From Kaustia mangrovi (lineage in GTDB: Bacteria; Pseudomonadota; Alphaproteobacteria; Rhizobiales; Im1), in the NCBI RefSeq assembly GCF_015482775.1, contig NZ_CP058214.1, forward strand, positions 2,966,501 through 3,030,500: a stretch of DNA of 64,000 nucleotides. Direction: 5' to 3'. The position numbers and the translations under genes are program-made. Within the stretch, counting starts at the first letter, position 1; the number at the start of each line of letters is the position of its first letter. Shown piece by piece: positions 18,860-27,243 of the stretch. The notes below the pieces were generated by a model, which was not told the DNA's origin, did no database searches, and saw only the letters and a program-made list of their open reading frames with translations.

Positions 18860-19624
18860 ATGAGCAAGGACGCAACAGTTCTTCACGTGGACGACGTCCA
18901 CAAGAGCTTCGGCGGGCTGGCGGCGCTGTCGGAGATCAATCTGGAGGTCAAGGCGGGCACGACCCATGCCATTATCGGGCCGAACGGCGCGGGCAAGTCG
19001 ACGCTGCTCAATGTCTGCATCGGCCGCATCGCGCCCGACACCGGCGCCGTCGTGTTCGACGGCAGCGTCATCACCGGCAAGCAGCCCTACGAGATCAACC
19101 AGCTCGGCGTGGTGCGCGTGTTCCAGACGCCGGAGATCTTTCCCGACCTCACGATCCTCCAGAACGTGATGGTGCCCGCCTTCGCCAAGCGCGACGGCGC
19201 CTTCAGGCTCAACGCCATGCAGCGCCTCTCCGGCCAGCGCGAGATCCGCGAGGAGGCCGAGCACTGGCTTGCGGATGTCGGGCTCGGCGGCAAGAACGAC
19301 CTGGTGGCGGCCAGCCTGTCGCGCGGCGACAAGCGGCGGCTGGAGCTCGCCATGGGGCTGGTCCAGCATCCCCGCCTCTTCCTGCTCGACGAGCCGACGG
19401 CGGGCATGTCGCGCCACGACACCAACGCCACGATCGATCTCCTGATGAAGATCAAGGAGCGGGGCATGACCAAGGTGATCATCGAGCACGACATGCATGT
19501 CGTCTTCTCGCTGGCCGACCGCATCACCGTGCTCGCGCAGGGCCAGATCATCGCCGACGGCACGCCCGAGGAGGTGAGAGGCAACCCCAAGGTGCAGGAA
19601 GCCTATCTCGGAGGCACCCACTGA
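18860..19624 (+). CDS. Branched-chain-type ABC transporter ATP-binding protein, LivG/UrtD-like
   Basis: 254 residues. Walker A is GPNGAGKS (about 36-43), the Q-loop is VFQTPEIFPDLT, the signature LSRGDKRRLELAM replaces the common SGG with SRG, and Walker B is LFLLDEPTAGMS. The start follows GGAGGA. The last base of its stop codon is the first base of the next ATG (TGATG), so the two ATPases are coupled. Confidence 0.93.
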   Translation: MSKDATVLHVDDVHKSFGGLAALSEINLEVKAGTTHAIIGPNGAGKSTLLNVCIGRIAPDTGAVVFDGSVITGKQPYEINQLGVVRVFQTPEIFPDLTILQNVMVPAFAKRDGAFRLNAMQRLSGQREIREEAEHWLADVGLGGKNDLVAASLSRGDKRRLELAMGLVQHPRLFLLDEPTAGMSRHDTNATIDLLMKIKERGMTKVIIEHDMHVVFSLADRITVLAQGQIIADGTPEEVRGNPKVQEAYLGGTH

Positions 19625-20373
19625 TGAACGCCATCTCCATGCCGGACACCGCCACCGCGACCGAGGCAGAGCCCTATTTCGGGGTGCGCGACATCCACGC
19701 CTATTACGGCGAGAGCTATATCGTCCAGGGCGTCTCGTTCGCCATGGACAAGGGCGACGTGGTCGCGCTGCTCGGCCGCAACGGCGCGGGCAAGACATCG
19801 ACGCTGAGGACGCTCGCGCGCGCCGGCGATCCCGTTCTGAGATCGGGCGAGATCTGGCTGGACGGCCAGCCGATCCACAAATGCCGCGATTTCGAGGCGG
19901 CCGGCAAGGGCATCCAGCTCGTCCAGGAGGATCGCCGGATCATTCCGGGGCTGACGGTGGAGGAGAACCTGGTGCTCGCCCAGATCGCGGAGCCCAGGGG
20001 CTGGTCTCTGGAGCAGATCTACGAGCATTTCCCGCGCCTTGCCGAGCGCCGCCGGCAGGAGGGCGTCACCCTGTCGGGCGGCGAGCAGCAGATGCTGGCG
20101 GTGGCCCGCGCGCTGGCCCGCGACATCAGGCTCCTGCTGCTCGACGAGCCCTATGAGGGGCTCGCCCCGACCATTGTGCGCGACATCGAGCGCATTGTCC
20201 GCGAGATCAAGGGGCTGGGGATCACCACCATCATCGTCGAGCAGAATGCCGACGCCGCGCTGGCGCTCGCCAACCGCGCGCTGATCCTCGACATGGGCCA
20301 GATTGTCTATGACGGCACGGCCAAGGCGGTGCTCGAAGACAAGGAACTGCGCCAGGAATATCTCGCCGTGTGA
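19624..20373 (+). CDS. Branched-chain-type ABC transporter ATP-binding protein, LivF/UrtE-like
   Basis: 249 residues. Walker A is GRNGAGKT, the signature is LSGGEQQMLAVARALA and Walker B is LLLLDEPYEGLAP, the last being a LivF/UrtE-type motif. It closes the five-gene transporter operon and converges with the exopolysaccharide cluster on the other strand. Confidence 0.93.
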   Translation: MNAISMPDTATATEAEPYFGVRDIHAYYGESYIVQGVSFAMDKGDVVALLGRNGAGKTSTLRTLARAGDPVLRSGEIWLDGQPIHKCRDFEAAGKGIQLVQEDRRIIPGLTVEENLVLAQIAEPRGWSLEQIYEHFPRLAERRRQEGVTLSGGEQQMLAVARALARDIRLLLLDEPYEGLAPTIVRDIERIVREIKGLGITTIIVEQNADAALALANRALILDMGQIVYDGTAKAVLEDKELRQEYLAV

Positions 20374-20381
20374 GGGAGCGG

Positions 20382-20422
20382 GCCGGCGCCGCGACAATCA
20401 AACAGGACAATGCGGTGCCGGC
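20382..20422. terminator. Possible bidirectional terminator hairpin between converging operons
   Basis: GCCGGCGCCGC (20382-20392) pairs with GCGGTGCCGGC (20412-20422), 11 positions with one G-U pair and a 19-nt loop, in the 72-bp gap between the transporter and glycosyltransferase stops. There is no U tract on either strand, so the assignment rests on position and stem strength. Confidence 0.4.
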
Positions 20423-20445
20423 ACCCTCTCGGGCGGACCCCCGCC

Positions 20446-21348
20446 TCACGCGCCGATATCGATCTCCAGCCGGTCCCTGATCGCCTCCACGGGCCCGCAG
20501 CCGGTCCGTGCCATGTGGCGTTTGACCTCGGCGACCTTGGCGTCCACGAGATAGCGGTACCAGAAGCCCTGCAGGATGTGAAACCGCGCCCCGGCGGCCC
20601 CGTCCAGAAAGCCGAGGCGCAGCACATAGCGATAGAGGAAATAGGCGAGCGCGCGCAGGCCCCCCGGCAGGCGGGCATAGACGCGCTCCTTGACCCGGCG
20701 CTTCAGGCGGGCCTGCGCGCCGGCATTGATCTCCGCCCCGTTTCCGCGTGCCATGAAGCCGTGGTCGAGGTTCAACAGCTCGACCGCCTCGCGGCTCGCA
20801 TAGGCGTTGTGCTTGGCGGTCCACCAGGTGAGCGAGTTCAGATTGTCGTCGACGAGCGCGCCGTCGAGCGCCACCGTGCCGCCGTCGACCGTGATGTGCT
20901 CGTCCATCCAGCGCGGCTCGCAGCGTCCGCGGCCGAAGCGGAACAGCCTCAGGACGCGCACCGGATGGAGCCCGCCATGGCGCAGGAGGCGGCCCTCGAA
21001 GGCGATCCGCCGGCAGCATGTGGCGCCCGCAATGTCGGGTCCGAGGCCGGGCAGGCGGTCACCGATCTCGCGGGCGAGCCCGGGCGTGAGATATTCGTCG
21101 GCATCGACGCGCAGCACCCAGTCCGTCTCGGGCGGGAGCTGCGTCAGCGCCCAGTTGAACTGCGCGGCATGATTGACGAAGGGATGGCTGACGACGGTCG
21201 CGCCGAGCGAGCGGGCGATCCCGGCGGTCTCGTCGGTGGAGTGCGAATCGACGACGAGCACCGTGTCGGCGACGCCGTCCAGGCTCGCGATGCAGCGCGC
21301 GATATGGCGCGCCTCGTCGAGCGTCAGAACGATGGCGGCGAGCGTCAC
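20446..21348 (-). CDS. Glycosyltransferase family 2
   Basis: 300 residues from GTG 21348. GT-A fold: VTLAAIVLTLDEARHIARCI at the start, nucleotide-binding VVDSHSTDET and the metal-binding DxD in RVDADEYLTP. The C-terminal half (WMDEHITVDGG and later) is typical of EpsE/WaaE-like enzymes. The same frame runs upstream through the preceding methyltransferase, but that extension is out-of-frame shadow and not a fusion. It is last in the 16-gene polysaccharide operon, where it adds a sugar to the lipid-linked repeat unit on the cytoplasmic face. Donor and linkage are unknown. Confidence 0.88.
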   Translation of the reverse strand: MTLAAIVLTLDEARHIARCIASLDGVADTVLVVDSHSTDETAGIARSLGATVVSHPFVNHAAQFNWALTQLPPETDWVLRVDADEYLTPGLAREIGDRLPGLGPDIAGATCCRRIAFEGRLLRHGGLHPVRVLRLFRFGRGRCEPRWMDEHITVDGGTVALDGALVDDNLNSLTWWTAKHNAYASREAVELLNLDHGFMARGNGAEINAGAQARLKRRVKERVYARLPGGLRALAYFLYRYVLRLGFLDGAAGARFHILQGFWYRYLVDAKVAEVKRHMARTGCGPVEAIRDRLEIDIGA

Positions 21349-21367
21349 GGCTTGCGCGCAATCGCGA

Positions 21368-22005
21368 TCATGGAGCGCGCCAGCGGGGGATGCGCCCCAC
21401 GCGCTCATAGTCGATCTCCGCAAAGCCCGCCTCGCGCAGGAGCGTGCTAAGCGTCGCCATGGACCAGAACTTGATGTGCCCGTGGTCCCACAGCGCGGTG
21501 AAATGCCGGTCCATCTTCCCCGTGACGGCGAGGGCGAGGTTCTTCCAGTAGCCGTGATAGGGCGTCGACACGATGGCCACGCCGCCCGGCTCAAGCAGGG
21601 AGAAGAGCGTCGCCGCATAGTGCCGGGGGCATAGACGTGCTCCACGACCTCCAGGCTCACCACCACGGGGAACTGCCCGTAGCGGGCGGCGAGGTCGTCA
21701 TAGGCCGAGCCCACCTCGAGCGCGAGGTCGGGATAGTGCGCCCGGGCCTGCGCGATGCCCTCCGTGGAGGGATCGACGCCCGTCACCGCCCAGCCTTCGC
21801 GCGATAGCGCATGCGCGACGCTGCCATTGCCGCAGCCCAGATCGAACAACCGCCGCTCCATGCCGCCCGCCCGGTCCCGGCAGAGCCGCTCCAGGATCCC
21901 CGTGACGGCGGGCATGAGGAACCCATGCGCATGGGTCGGCGCATGATCGCCATAACGATAGCCGGCAATATCCTGCGAGGGGGGCATGGGGGCGGTCGCG
22001 GTCAT
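21368..22005 (-). pseudogene. Class I SAM methyltransferase, frameshifted
   Basis: From ATG 22005 the protein reads MTATAPMPPSQDIAGYRYGD and includes SAM motif LFDLGCGNGSVAHALSREG up to VVSLEVVEHVYAP. The homology then continues in another frame (RHYAATLFSLLEPGGVAIVS and YHGYWKNLALAVTGKMDRHF) to the stop at 21368. Restoring one base in the five-base G/C run at 21625-21629 would give a single protein of about 212 residues. This is either a real inactivating or phase-variable frameshift or a homopolymer sequencing error. The 4-bp ATGA overlap with the acetyltransferase gene shows it belongs to the operon. An O- or C-methylation of the repeat unit is likely. Confidence 0.8.
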
Positions 22006-22538
22006 TCCAGTACCCTTTGTTTCACCGGGATGGCCGGATTGCCGCTGGCAATGGTCCATGGCGCGATATCGTCGAACACGGAGGAACGTGCGGTGACGAC
22101 GGCACCGTCGCCGACGGTCACGCCGGGTGCGATAAAGACGCCGGCAGTAATCCATGCCCATTCGCCGATCGTAATGGGTGCCGTGACGAGCGGCATGTCG
22201 CGGTGTCGGAAGTCGTGGCTCGCTGAGCAGAGGAAGCTGTACTGGCTGACGGTGGTGTGATTGCCGATGCGGATCTTGTCCACGCAGTAGCAGTCCACGA
22301 ACTCGCTCAGGCAGCTATGGTTGCCCATTTCCAGGTTCCAGGGCGCCCAGATACGGCTGGACGGGTAGAGATGAACGCCGCGACCGAGCTTTGCGCCGAA
22401 CAGCCGCGCGAGAAAGCGGCGCCAGCCATGACAGGGACGCGGTGTCGGGCGGTAGAGGACGAGCCACACGACGCCCCAGAGTGCACGGCCAAGCTTGTTG
22501 GCGATATCGAGAGTATTGGGTCTGAGAGGATGGGTCAC
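22002..22538 (-). CDS. Colanic-acid-type acetyltransferase, WcaF-like (hexapeptide repeat)
   Basis: 178 residues. The C-terminal half is a left-handed beta-helix of hexapeptide repeats (IRIGNHTTVSQYSFLCSASH, then APITIGEWAWITAGVFIAPG and VTVGDGAVVTARSSVF). The N-terminal segment LGRALWGVVWLVLYRPTPRP matches the membrane-proximal region of WcaF-type enzymes. It should O-acetylate a sugar of the exopolysaccharide from acetyl-CoA. It overlaps the glycosyltransferase before it and the methyltransferase after it by 4 bp each. Confidence 0.88.
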   Translation of the reverse strand: MTHPLRPNTLDIANKLGRALWGVVWLVLYRPTPRPCHGWRRFLARLFGAKLGRGVHLYPSSRIWAPWNLEMGNHSCLSEFVDCYCVDKIRIGNHTTVSQYSFLCSASHDFRHRDMPLVTAPITIGEWAWITAGVFIAPGVTVGDGAVVTARSSVFDDIAPWTIASGNPAIPVKQRVLE

Positions 22539-23737
22539 GGGCTGTCTGGACGTGACGAGTTTTCGGGATCGACCGTGGCCGGCCGCACCCCGCCGCCGAG
22601 CGCCCAGTCATAGAGGGTGCGCAGCTCCGCCGCGACGGTGGGCCAGCCGAAGCGGCCGGCAGCCAGCGCGCGGCCGCGGCCGGCCATGGACCGGCGCTCC
22701 GCGTCGGTCATGGCGGTGAGCGTGCCGAGGGCGTCGGCGAGCGATGCGGACGTCGGGTCGGCCCGGAGTGCGGCGTCCTCCGCAAAGCCTTCGGGCAGGT
22801 TGCACTGCGGCGTCATGAGAACCGGCAGCGCATGGGCCCAGGCCTCCAGCACCGCCATGGGCAGGCCTTCCGACAGCGAGGGCAGGACGAAGGCGTCGGC
22901 GCGCTCCAGGCTCTGCCGCTTGGCCGTGCCGAACTGGGGGCCCGGAAAGCGGACGCGTTCGGCAATGCCGAGCTCGCTGGCCATGGCCTTGAGGCGGGCC
23001 TCGTGGCCGCCCTGGTCCCAGCCGGCGATGGCGAGGACCCAGTCCTCCGGCAGCGCGCGCGACGCCATGGCCTCCGCCCAGGCCTCGAGAAGCGCGGGCA
23101 GGCCCTTCTTAGGGTGGATGCGCCCGAGGAACAGGAGAACGCGGGCGCCGGCGGGCAGCGTTTCCGCCCAGGGCGGGGGCGTGCCGAGCGGTTCGCCGGG
23201 AAGCTCCACCCCGTTGGGGATGACGGCGATGGGACCGGTGAGCCCATAGGCCCGGAACGCCGCCGCCTCCGCCTCGCAGAGCGCGTGGAGGCAGGTCGCC
23301 CGGCGCAGATGGCCGCGCTGGTAGAGCGCGCCGGCGAGCACCTTCTTCCAGTGCGAATTGCGCAAGGCCCAGGGGTCGAGCATGCCGTGGGGGGAGATGA
23401 CGGTCGGCCCGCCCGTCGCGCGCCGCCAGCGTTCCGCGGCGATCGACGGATAGCCCCAGATGCCGTGCAGGTGGACGAGGTCGTGGCCGCCGCCGAGAAG
23501 GGCCTGCGCCATGCCGCCCGCATAGCCGAAACTGCGCGGGCCGGTCGCGGGGAACGCCTTTGCCGCACTGTCCGGCCAGCCCTCCGGCGCCGGGGCGCCG
23601 GCGGTGTCGGCGAGGCCGTAGACGGTTGCGGGAACACCCTGCCGCGCGAACTCGCCGGTCAACAGGCGCAACGCCTCCGACACGCCGCCGCCGGCCTGCG
23701 ACAGGGCGCCCGTGACGATCCCGATACTTGCACTCAC
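22535..23737 (-). CDS. Glycosyltransferase family 4
   Basis: 400 residues from GTG 23737, overlapping the previous stop (GTGA). GT-B fold with N-terminal acceptor domain (GALSQAGGGVSEALRLL and LVHLHGIWGY). The C-terminal donor domain has FLGRIHPKKGLPALLEAWA and the GT4 E-x7-E region PSLSEGLPMAVLEAWAHALP. Part of repeat-unit assembly; the specificity is not readable. Confidence 0.9.
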   Translation of the reverse strand: MSASIGIVTGALSQAGGGVSEALRLLTGEFARQGVPATVYGLADTAGAPAPEGWPDSAAKAFPATGPRSFGYAGGMAQALLGGGHDLVHLHGIWGYPSIAAERWRRATGGPTVISPHGMLDPWALRNSHWKKVLAGALYQRGHLRRATCLHALCEAEAAAFRAYGLTGPIAVIPNGVELPGEPLGTPPPWAETLPAGARVLLFLGRIHPKKGLPALLEAWAEAMASRALPEDWVLAIAGWDQGGHEARLKAMASELGIAERVRFPGPQFGTAKRQSLERADAFVLPSLSEGLPMAVLEAWAHALPVLMTPQCNLPEGFAEDAALRADPTSASLADALGTLTAMTDAERRSMAGRGRALAAGRFGWPTVAAELRTLYDWALGGGVRPATVDPENSSRPDSP

Positions 23738-24594
23738 CGCATCGTCCCTTCGCCGGGCCGGTCCTCGCCGCTCGGTTTGCGGATGAAGGCGCACAGCGTC
23801 GTGGAGAGCGCCGCCGGAAGCAGCCTGTGGACGGCCAGAAGGGTGCGGTAGAGGAGAGCGTTGCCGAAGAAATAGGCCGGTTCCGCGCTGTCGCGGAAGC
23901 AGGAGACCTCGCAATCGGGAAACAGCGCGCCCAGGCGGCCCGGGCTGTTCATGCGGTAGACGGTCGGGAAGACGTCCTCGGCCTTGCGGCCGGGCTGGAT
24001 GCGGGCGAGCAGGCGGGCATGCAGCCCGTTGGGCACGAGGCGCGTGAGGAGCGCCACATAGCCGAAGCGGTTCGGCGTGCGCGCGCACAGATAGCCGCCC
24101 GGCCGCAGGATGCGCATGAGCTCCCGGGCCACCGCCTCCGGCTCGGCGATGTGCTCGAAGGTCATGTCGCTCACGATCACGTCGAAGCTGCGATCCGCGA
24201 AGGGCAGCGGCGCGCCGGGCCGGATCGTCTCCCGGTGGTGCGAGCAGGGATGGCCGAGCACCGCCTCGTCGATATCGCAGGCGGTCACGGTCGCACCCGT
24301 CGTGCGCAGGTCGCGCATGTGCTTGCGGTAATGCGAGGGATCGTCGAACCAGAAGCCGCCGCGCCCGGCCCCGAAATCGAGCACGTCGCGCGCCGAGGTC
24401 CTCATGAGGATCGCCTTGACGAAGCTGTAGAAGCGCACCGTGCCGTCGAGCGCGGTGAAGCCGTCGACCGCCTTTTCGGGGTGGGCGCTTGAGACCGGGT
24501 CGCGGGGGCGGGGCACGGGCGCGGGCGAAGAGTCGCGCGTGCCGGACAGGCGGGCCGGTCCGGGTCCGGTATCGGGTGGCATATCAGGCGGCAT
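23734..24594 (-). CDS. SAM-dependent methyltransferase (polysaccharide operon)
   Basis: About 286 residues. Motif I is VLDFGAGRGGFW, followed by acidic CDIDEAVLGHP and motif IV SFDVIVSDMTFEHIAEPEAV; LRPGGYLCARTPNRFGY is the next conserved stretch. ATG 24594 overlaps the upstream glycosyltransferase end; an alternative ATG at 24582 is four codons in. Probable modification of a sugar or a reducing/non-reducing terminus in the repeat unit. Confidence 0.85.
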   Translation of the reverse strand: MPPDMPPDTGPGPARLSGTRDSSPAPVPRPRDPVSSAHPEKAVDGFTALDGTVRFYSFVKAILMRTSARDVLDFGAGRGGFWFDDPSHYRKHMRDLRTTGATVTACDIDEAVLGHPCSHHRETIRPGAPLPFADRSFDVIVSDMTFEHIAEPEAVARELMRILRPGGYLCARTPNRFGYVALLTRLVPNGLHARLLARIQPGRKAEDVFPTVYRMNSPGRLGALFPDCEVSCFRDSAEPAYFFGNALLYRTLLAVHRLLPAALSTTLCAFIRKPSGEDRPGEGTMR

Positions 24595-25825
24595 GGCGCA
24601 GCCTTCTCCTGTCCTGGACGGAGGCGACGAGCCGCATGAGCGCGCTGTCCACCGGACCGGCCTTTCGCGCCGGCGCGGCCAGCGCGCGGCGGGCGGCGGC
24701 ATGGAGCCCCTCCGCGAAGCGGTCCGGCCCCCACTGCGCGACGATCTGGCGGCTCGCCCGGCCCATGCCGTCGCGGGCGGTGTCGGAGGCGACCCTCAGC
24801 ATGACCTCCGCCATGGCGCGTTCGTCCTCGGGATCGAAGGTCCAGCCGTTCGCGCCGTCGCGCACCAGCGTGTCCGCGCAGCCGCAGCGGCGCGAGACCA
24901 GTACCGGCAGGCCGCTTGCCATCGCCTCGTTGACGACGAGGCCCCATTGCTCGGTGGTGCTCGGCAGGATGAAGGCGCCCGCCGTGCCGTAGAAGGCCGG
25001 CAGCTCGCCATATTGCCGGAAGCCCGGCATGTGGATGTGGGGGGTAAGCCCGAGCTCGTCCCTCAGCGCCTCCAGCTCTGCCCGCATCGCGCCGTCGCCC
25101 AGCATGACGAGCGGCCAGGCCTCGGTCCCTTCCGCCTGTGCGCGGGCGCGATAGAGGCCATAGGCGCGGATCAGGCGCGGCAGGTTCTTCTTGGGCACGA
25201 ACCGTGCGCTGGCGAGGAGATAGCGCCCCCGCCAGCGGGCGTCGAGCGGCGGCCCGTCGCCCATTGCCGGCATCTCTCCCGCCGCGCGGACACGCTCCGC
25301 CCCGGCGGCGAAATGGGCGTTGTCGACCACGTCGTAACCGAGGAACACTGCGTCGGGGGCGAGGCCCAGCCGCGTGACATATTCAGCATGGGGAGCGCCG
25401 CCGACGAGAGCCGACGAGAACATGCCGACAAGGCGTGTCTTGATGTGTTCCGACCACCATTGGCGCAATTCGTCATGTGCAGTGCTGGCAGACATCAATA
25501 TGGCTGGGACTCCTCTGGCAGAGCACCATGAAAGGGATGCGAGAGCAGCAGGGAGGGACCAGCCCGGGATGCACACCACATCCGGTCCGCTGCTCTCGAG
25601 CTCCTGCCCCACGCGCTTGAAGAGCTCATTGGTCGACCGATCGGCCCTTTCGTCATCGAAGAGCGTTGTGACCGGGTAAGGGCGCTTGTCGGTTTCCACT
25701 GCCCAAGCATAGGTCGTGTCGCGCCGAAGCAGTTCTATGACGTGCAACCCGACCCGAGGGTGAACGGCTGCCATTCGCGCATGATGATAGGGGCCGAGAC
25801 GTTCAAAGATAACGCTCACATTCAT
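24584..25825 (-). CDS. Glycosyltransferase family 4
   Basis: 413 residues, start MNVSVIFERLGPYHHARMAA. A GT-B enzyme: acceptor-domain core VVCIPGWSLPAAL, donor-domain ASARFVPKKNLPRLIRAYGL, and the E-x7-E region PSTTEQWGLVVNEAMASGLP. It starts 1 bp after the polymerase stop. Its composition returns to the normal high GC of the cluster. Confidence 0.9.
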   Translation of the reverse strand: MNVSVIFERLGPYHHARMAAVHPRVGLHVIELLRRDTTYAWAVETDKRPYPVTTLFDDERADRSTNELFKRVGQELESSGPDVVCIPGWSLPAALASLSWCSARGVPAILMSASTAHDELRQWWSEHIKTRLVGMFSSALVGGAPHAEYVTRLGLAPDAVFLGYDVVDNAHFAAGAERVRAAGEMPAMGDGPPLDARWRGRYLLASARFVPKKNLPRLIRAYGLYRARAQAEGTEAWPLVMLGDGAMRAELEALRDELGLTPHIHMPGFRQYGELPAFYGTAGAFILPSTTEQWGLVVNEAMASGLPVLVSRRCGCADTLVRDGANGWTFDPEDERAMAEVMLRVASDTARDGMGRASRQIVAQWGPDRFAEGLHAAARRALAAPARKAGPVDSALMRLVASVQDRRRLRHAA

Positions 25826-25826
25826 G

Positions 25827-27224
25827 TCAGTTCGCCCTTGAGATAGTGCGGTTCAGGAGATTCGCAGCCTGGAATCTGAAGAACCAGAAGAGAGTGAGCG
25901 CGATCACAAAGGGACGCGCAAAAGCTCTCAAGCCATTGTGGCCCGCCGCCACGATGGCCACGATGCAGAACATGTAGGGGATGAGCATTAGCATCCGGCC
26001 CCTTCTCCGGATGTCGGTATCTACGGCCTTGAGTACCCAGCCCAGCAAGAACAGGAAGATTGCCCCCCAATTCCCGAAGAGAAGGTAGAGTTCTGATAGC
26101 GCCGGCTTGGTAATGCCAGTGCTTCCATATGTGCCGAAGACGACTGAGAGGGTCGGGCCAACTCGAAATGCTTCGGAGCCGCCGAAGAACGATGTTGGCA
26201 AAGGCTGCAATATGAGCAGGAGCTTGAGCAGGGAATCGATGGTCGATGTTTGGACGTTGCCTGCCGCCCAAACAAGTGCTGTGAACGGTGCGAGGGCATC
26301 AAGAAAGTTGGTGCCGGGGCCGATTAGGACTTCACCGTTCACATAGTCTAGGTTGGATGAAAGTTGCGTCGCATGAGGATCGAGAGCTGCTATGATAAAC
26401 GGCATAATTCCACCGTCGACTATGCCTCGATGGGTGATTCCGATTTGTGATAGATAGATGCCGATGGTTATAAATAATAGCGAGATAATGTATGTTGGAA
26501 TATTTGGTTTTTTTATGGTTACGATAATTACTGATGCGGTGATGAACATTGCGCCGGATACCCGGCTGAAGGAGTGCATTAGAGGGATTGATGAGATTAG
26601 TATGAATACAAATAACAATGGAAAAATGGCGATTTTATTCTGACTTTTGGATTCAGAAAACATTATTGACATTAATATGATTGATATCAAACCAGATACA
26701 ATTGATATTGTCCTAAGTTGATTTATTAATGATTGTATTATTCCGATATTATCGAATTGTCCCGCACCTCGTGTTCCGTCATAATATAATAATATATCAA
26801 ATGATCCAATGTATAATATTGTGGAGAAAAATGACAAAGCCAAAAATACAAATGAAGTAATGGTTAAAATTTCTGGGGTTAGGCGGATAAGGTTTGATTT
26901 GTAGAGTTCAAATTGTTTGGAGGAATGCCCTGACAAAGGAATATAGCGCCCGTATCCTATCGTTATGCCGAACATACATAAGGTCGAGAACAGCAGGCCA
27001 TCGCTGATGAAAGGCGCTCTCAAGAGGATGGAATCCCATCCTCCGACGCGCAGGGCGAGCCATGGCGATAGATGGTATTGCACCCAAATGCACAGCACAT
27101 AGATCGATCTAAGGCTGACCAGGGTGCTGAGGCCTGTCGTGAAGGTCGCCAGAAAGACCAAAAGCACGGGCACCATCCCAAGCCCCATGTAGAGATAGTC
27201 CTCGAACTGGAAATGAATCGTCAT
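25827..27224 (-). CDS. wzy: Oligosaccharide repeat-unit polymerase, Wzy-like, with AT-rich core
   Basis: 465 residues, about eleven predicted membrane segments with a large loop, no sequence signature beyond the multi-span pattern, as expected for Wzy. Start MTIHFQFEDYLYMGLGMVPV. Roughly 26430-26960 (residues about 88-265) is strikingly AT-rich with ATA, TTA and AAT codons, while both ends are close to normal, so the gene looks like a mosaic or a partly ameliorated import. It should join lipid-linked repeats in the periplasm after Wzx. No other gene in this operon fits the polymerase role. Confidence 0.75.
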   Translation of the reverse strand: MTIHFQFEDYLYMGLGMVPVLLVFLATFTTGLSTLVSLRSIYVLCIWVQYHLSPWLALRVGGWDSILLRAPFISDGLLFSTLCMFGITIGYGRYIPLSGHSSKQFELYKSNLIRLTPEILTITSFVFLALSFFSTILYIGSFDILLYYDGTRGAGQFDNIGIIQSLINQLRTISIVSGLISIILMSIMFSESKSQNKIAIFPLLFVFILISSIPLMHSFSRVSGAMFITASVIIVTIKKPNIPTYIISLLFITIGIYLSQIGITHRGIVDGGIMPFIIAALDPHATQLSSNLDYVNGEVLIGPGTNFLDALAPFTALVWAAGNVQTSTIDSLLKLLLILQPLPTSFFGGSEAFRVGPTLSVVFGTYGSTGITKPALSELYLLFGNWGAIFLFLLGWVLKAVDTDIRRRGRMLMLIPYMFCIVAIVAAGHNGLRAFARPFVIALTLFWFFRFQAANLLNRTISRAN

Positions 27225-27243
27225 TGGCCGAACCGCTGCGGAG

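Noticed and set aside
20446-22161. A methyltransferase-glycosyltransferase fusion protein
   Set aside because: The middle third reads as out-of-frame Arg/Ser-rich sequence, while the missing methyltransferase end is found in another frame. It is a frameshifted gene followed by a separate glycosyltransferase.
25827-27224. The AT-rich segment as an insertion sequence or genomic island
   Set aside because: The reading frame runs through it without interruption and no transposase, terminal repeats or target duplication are seen.
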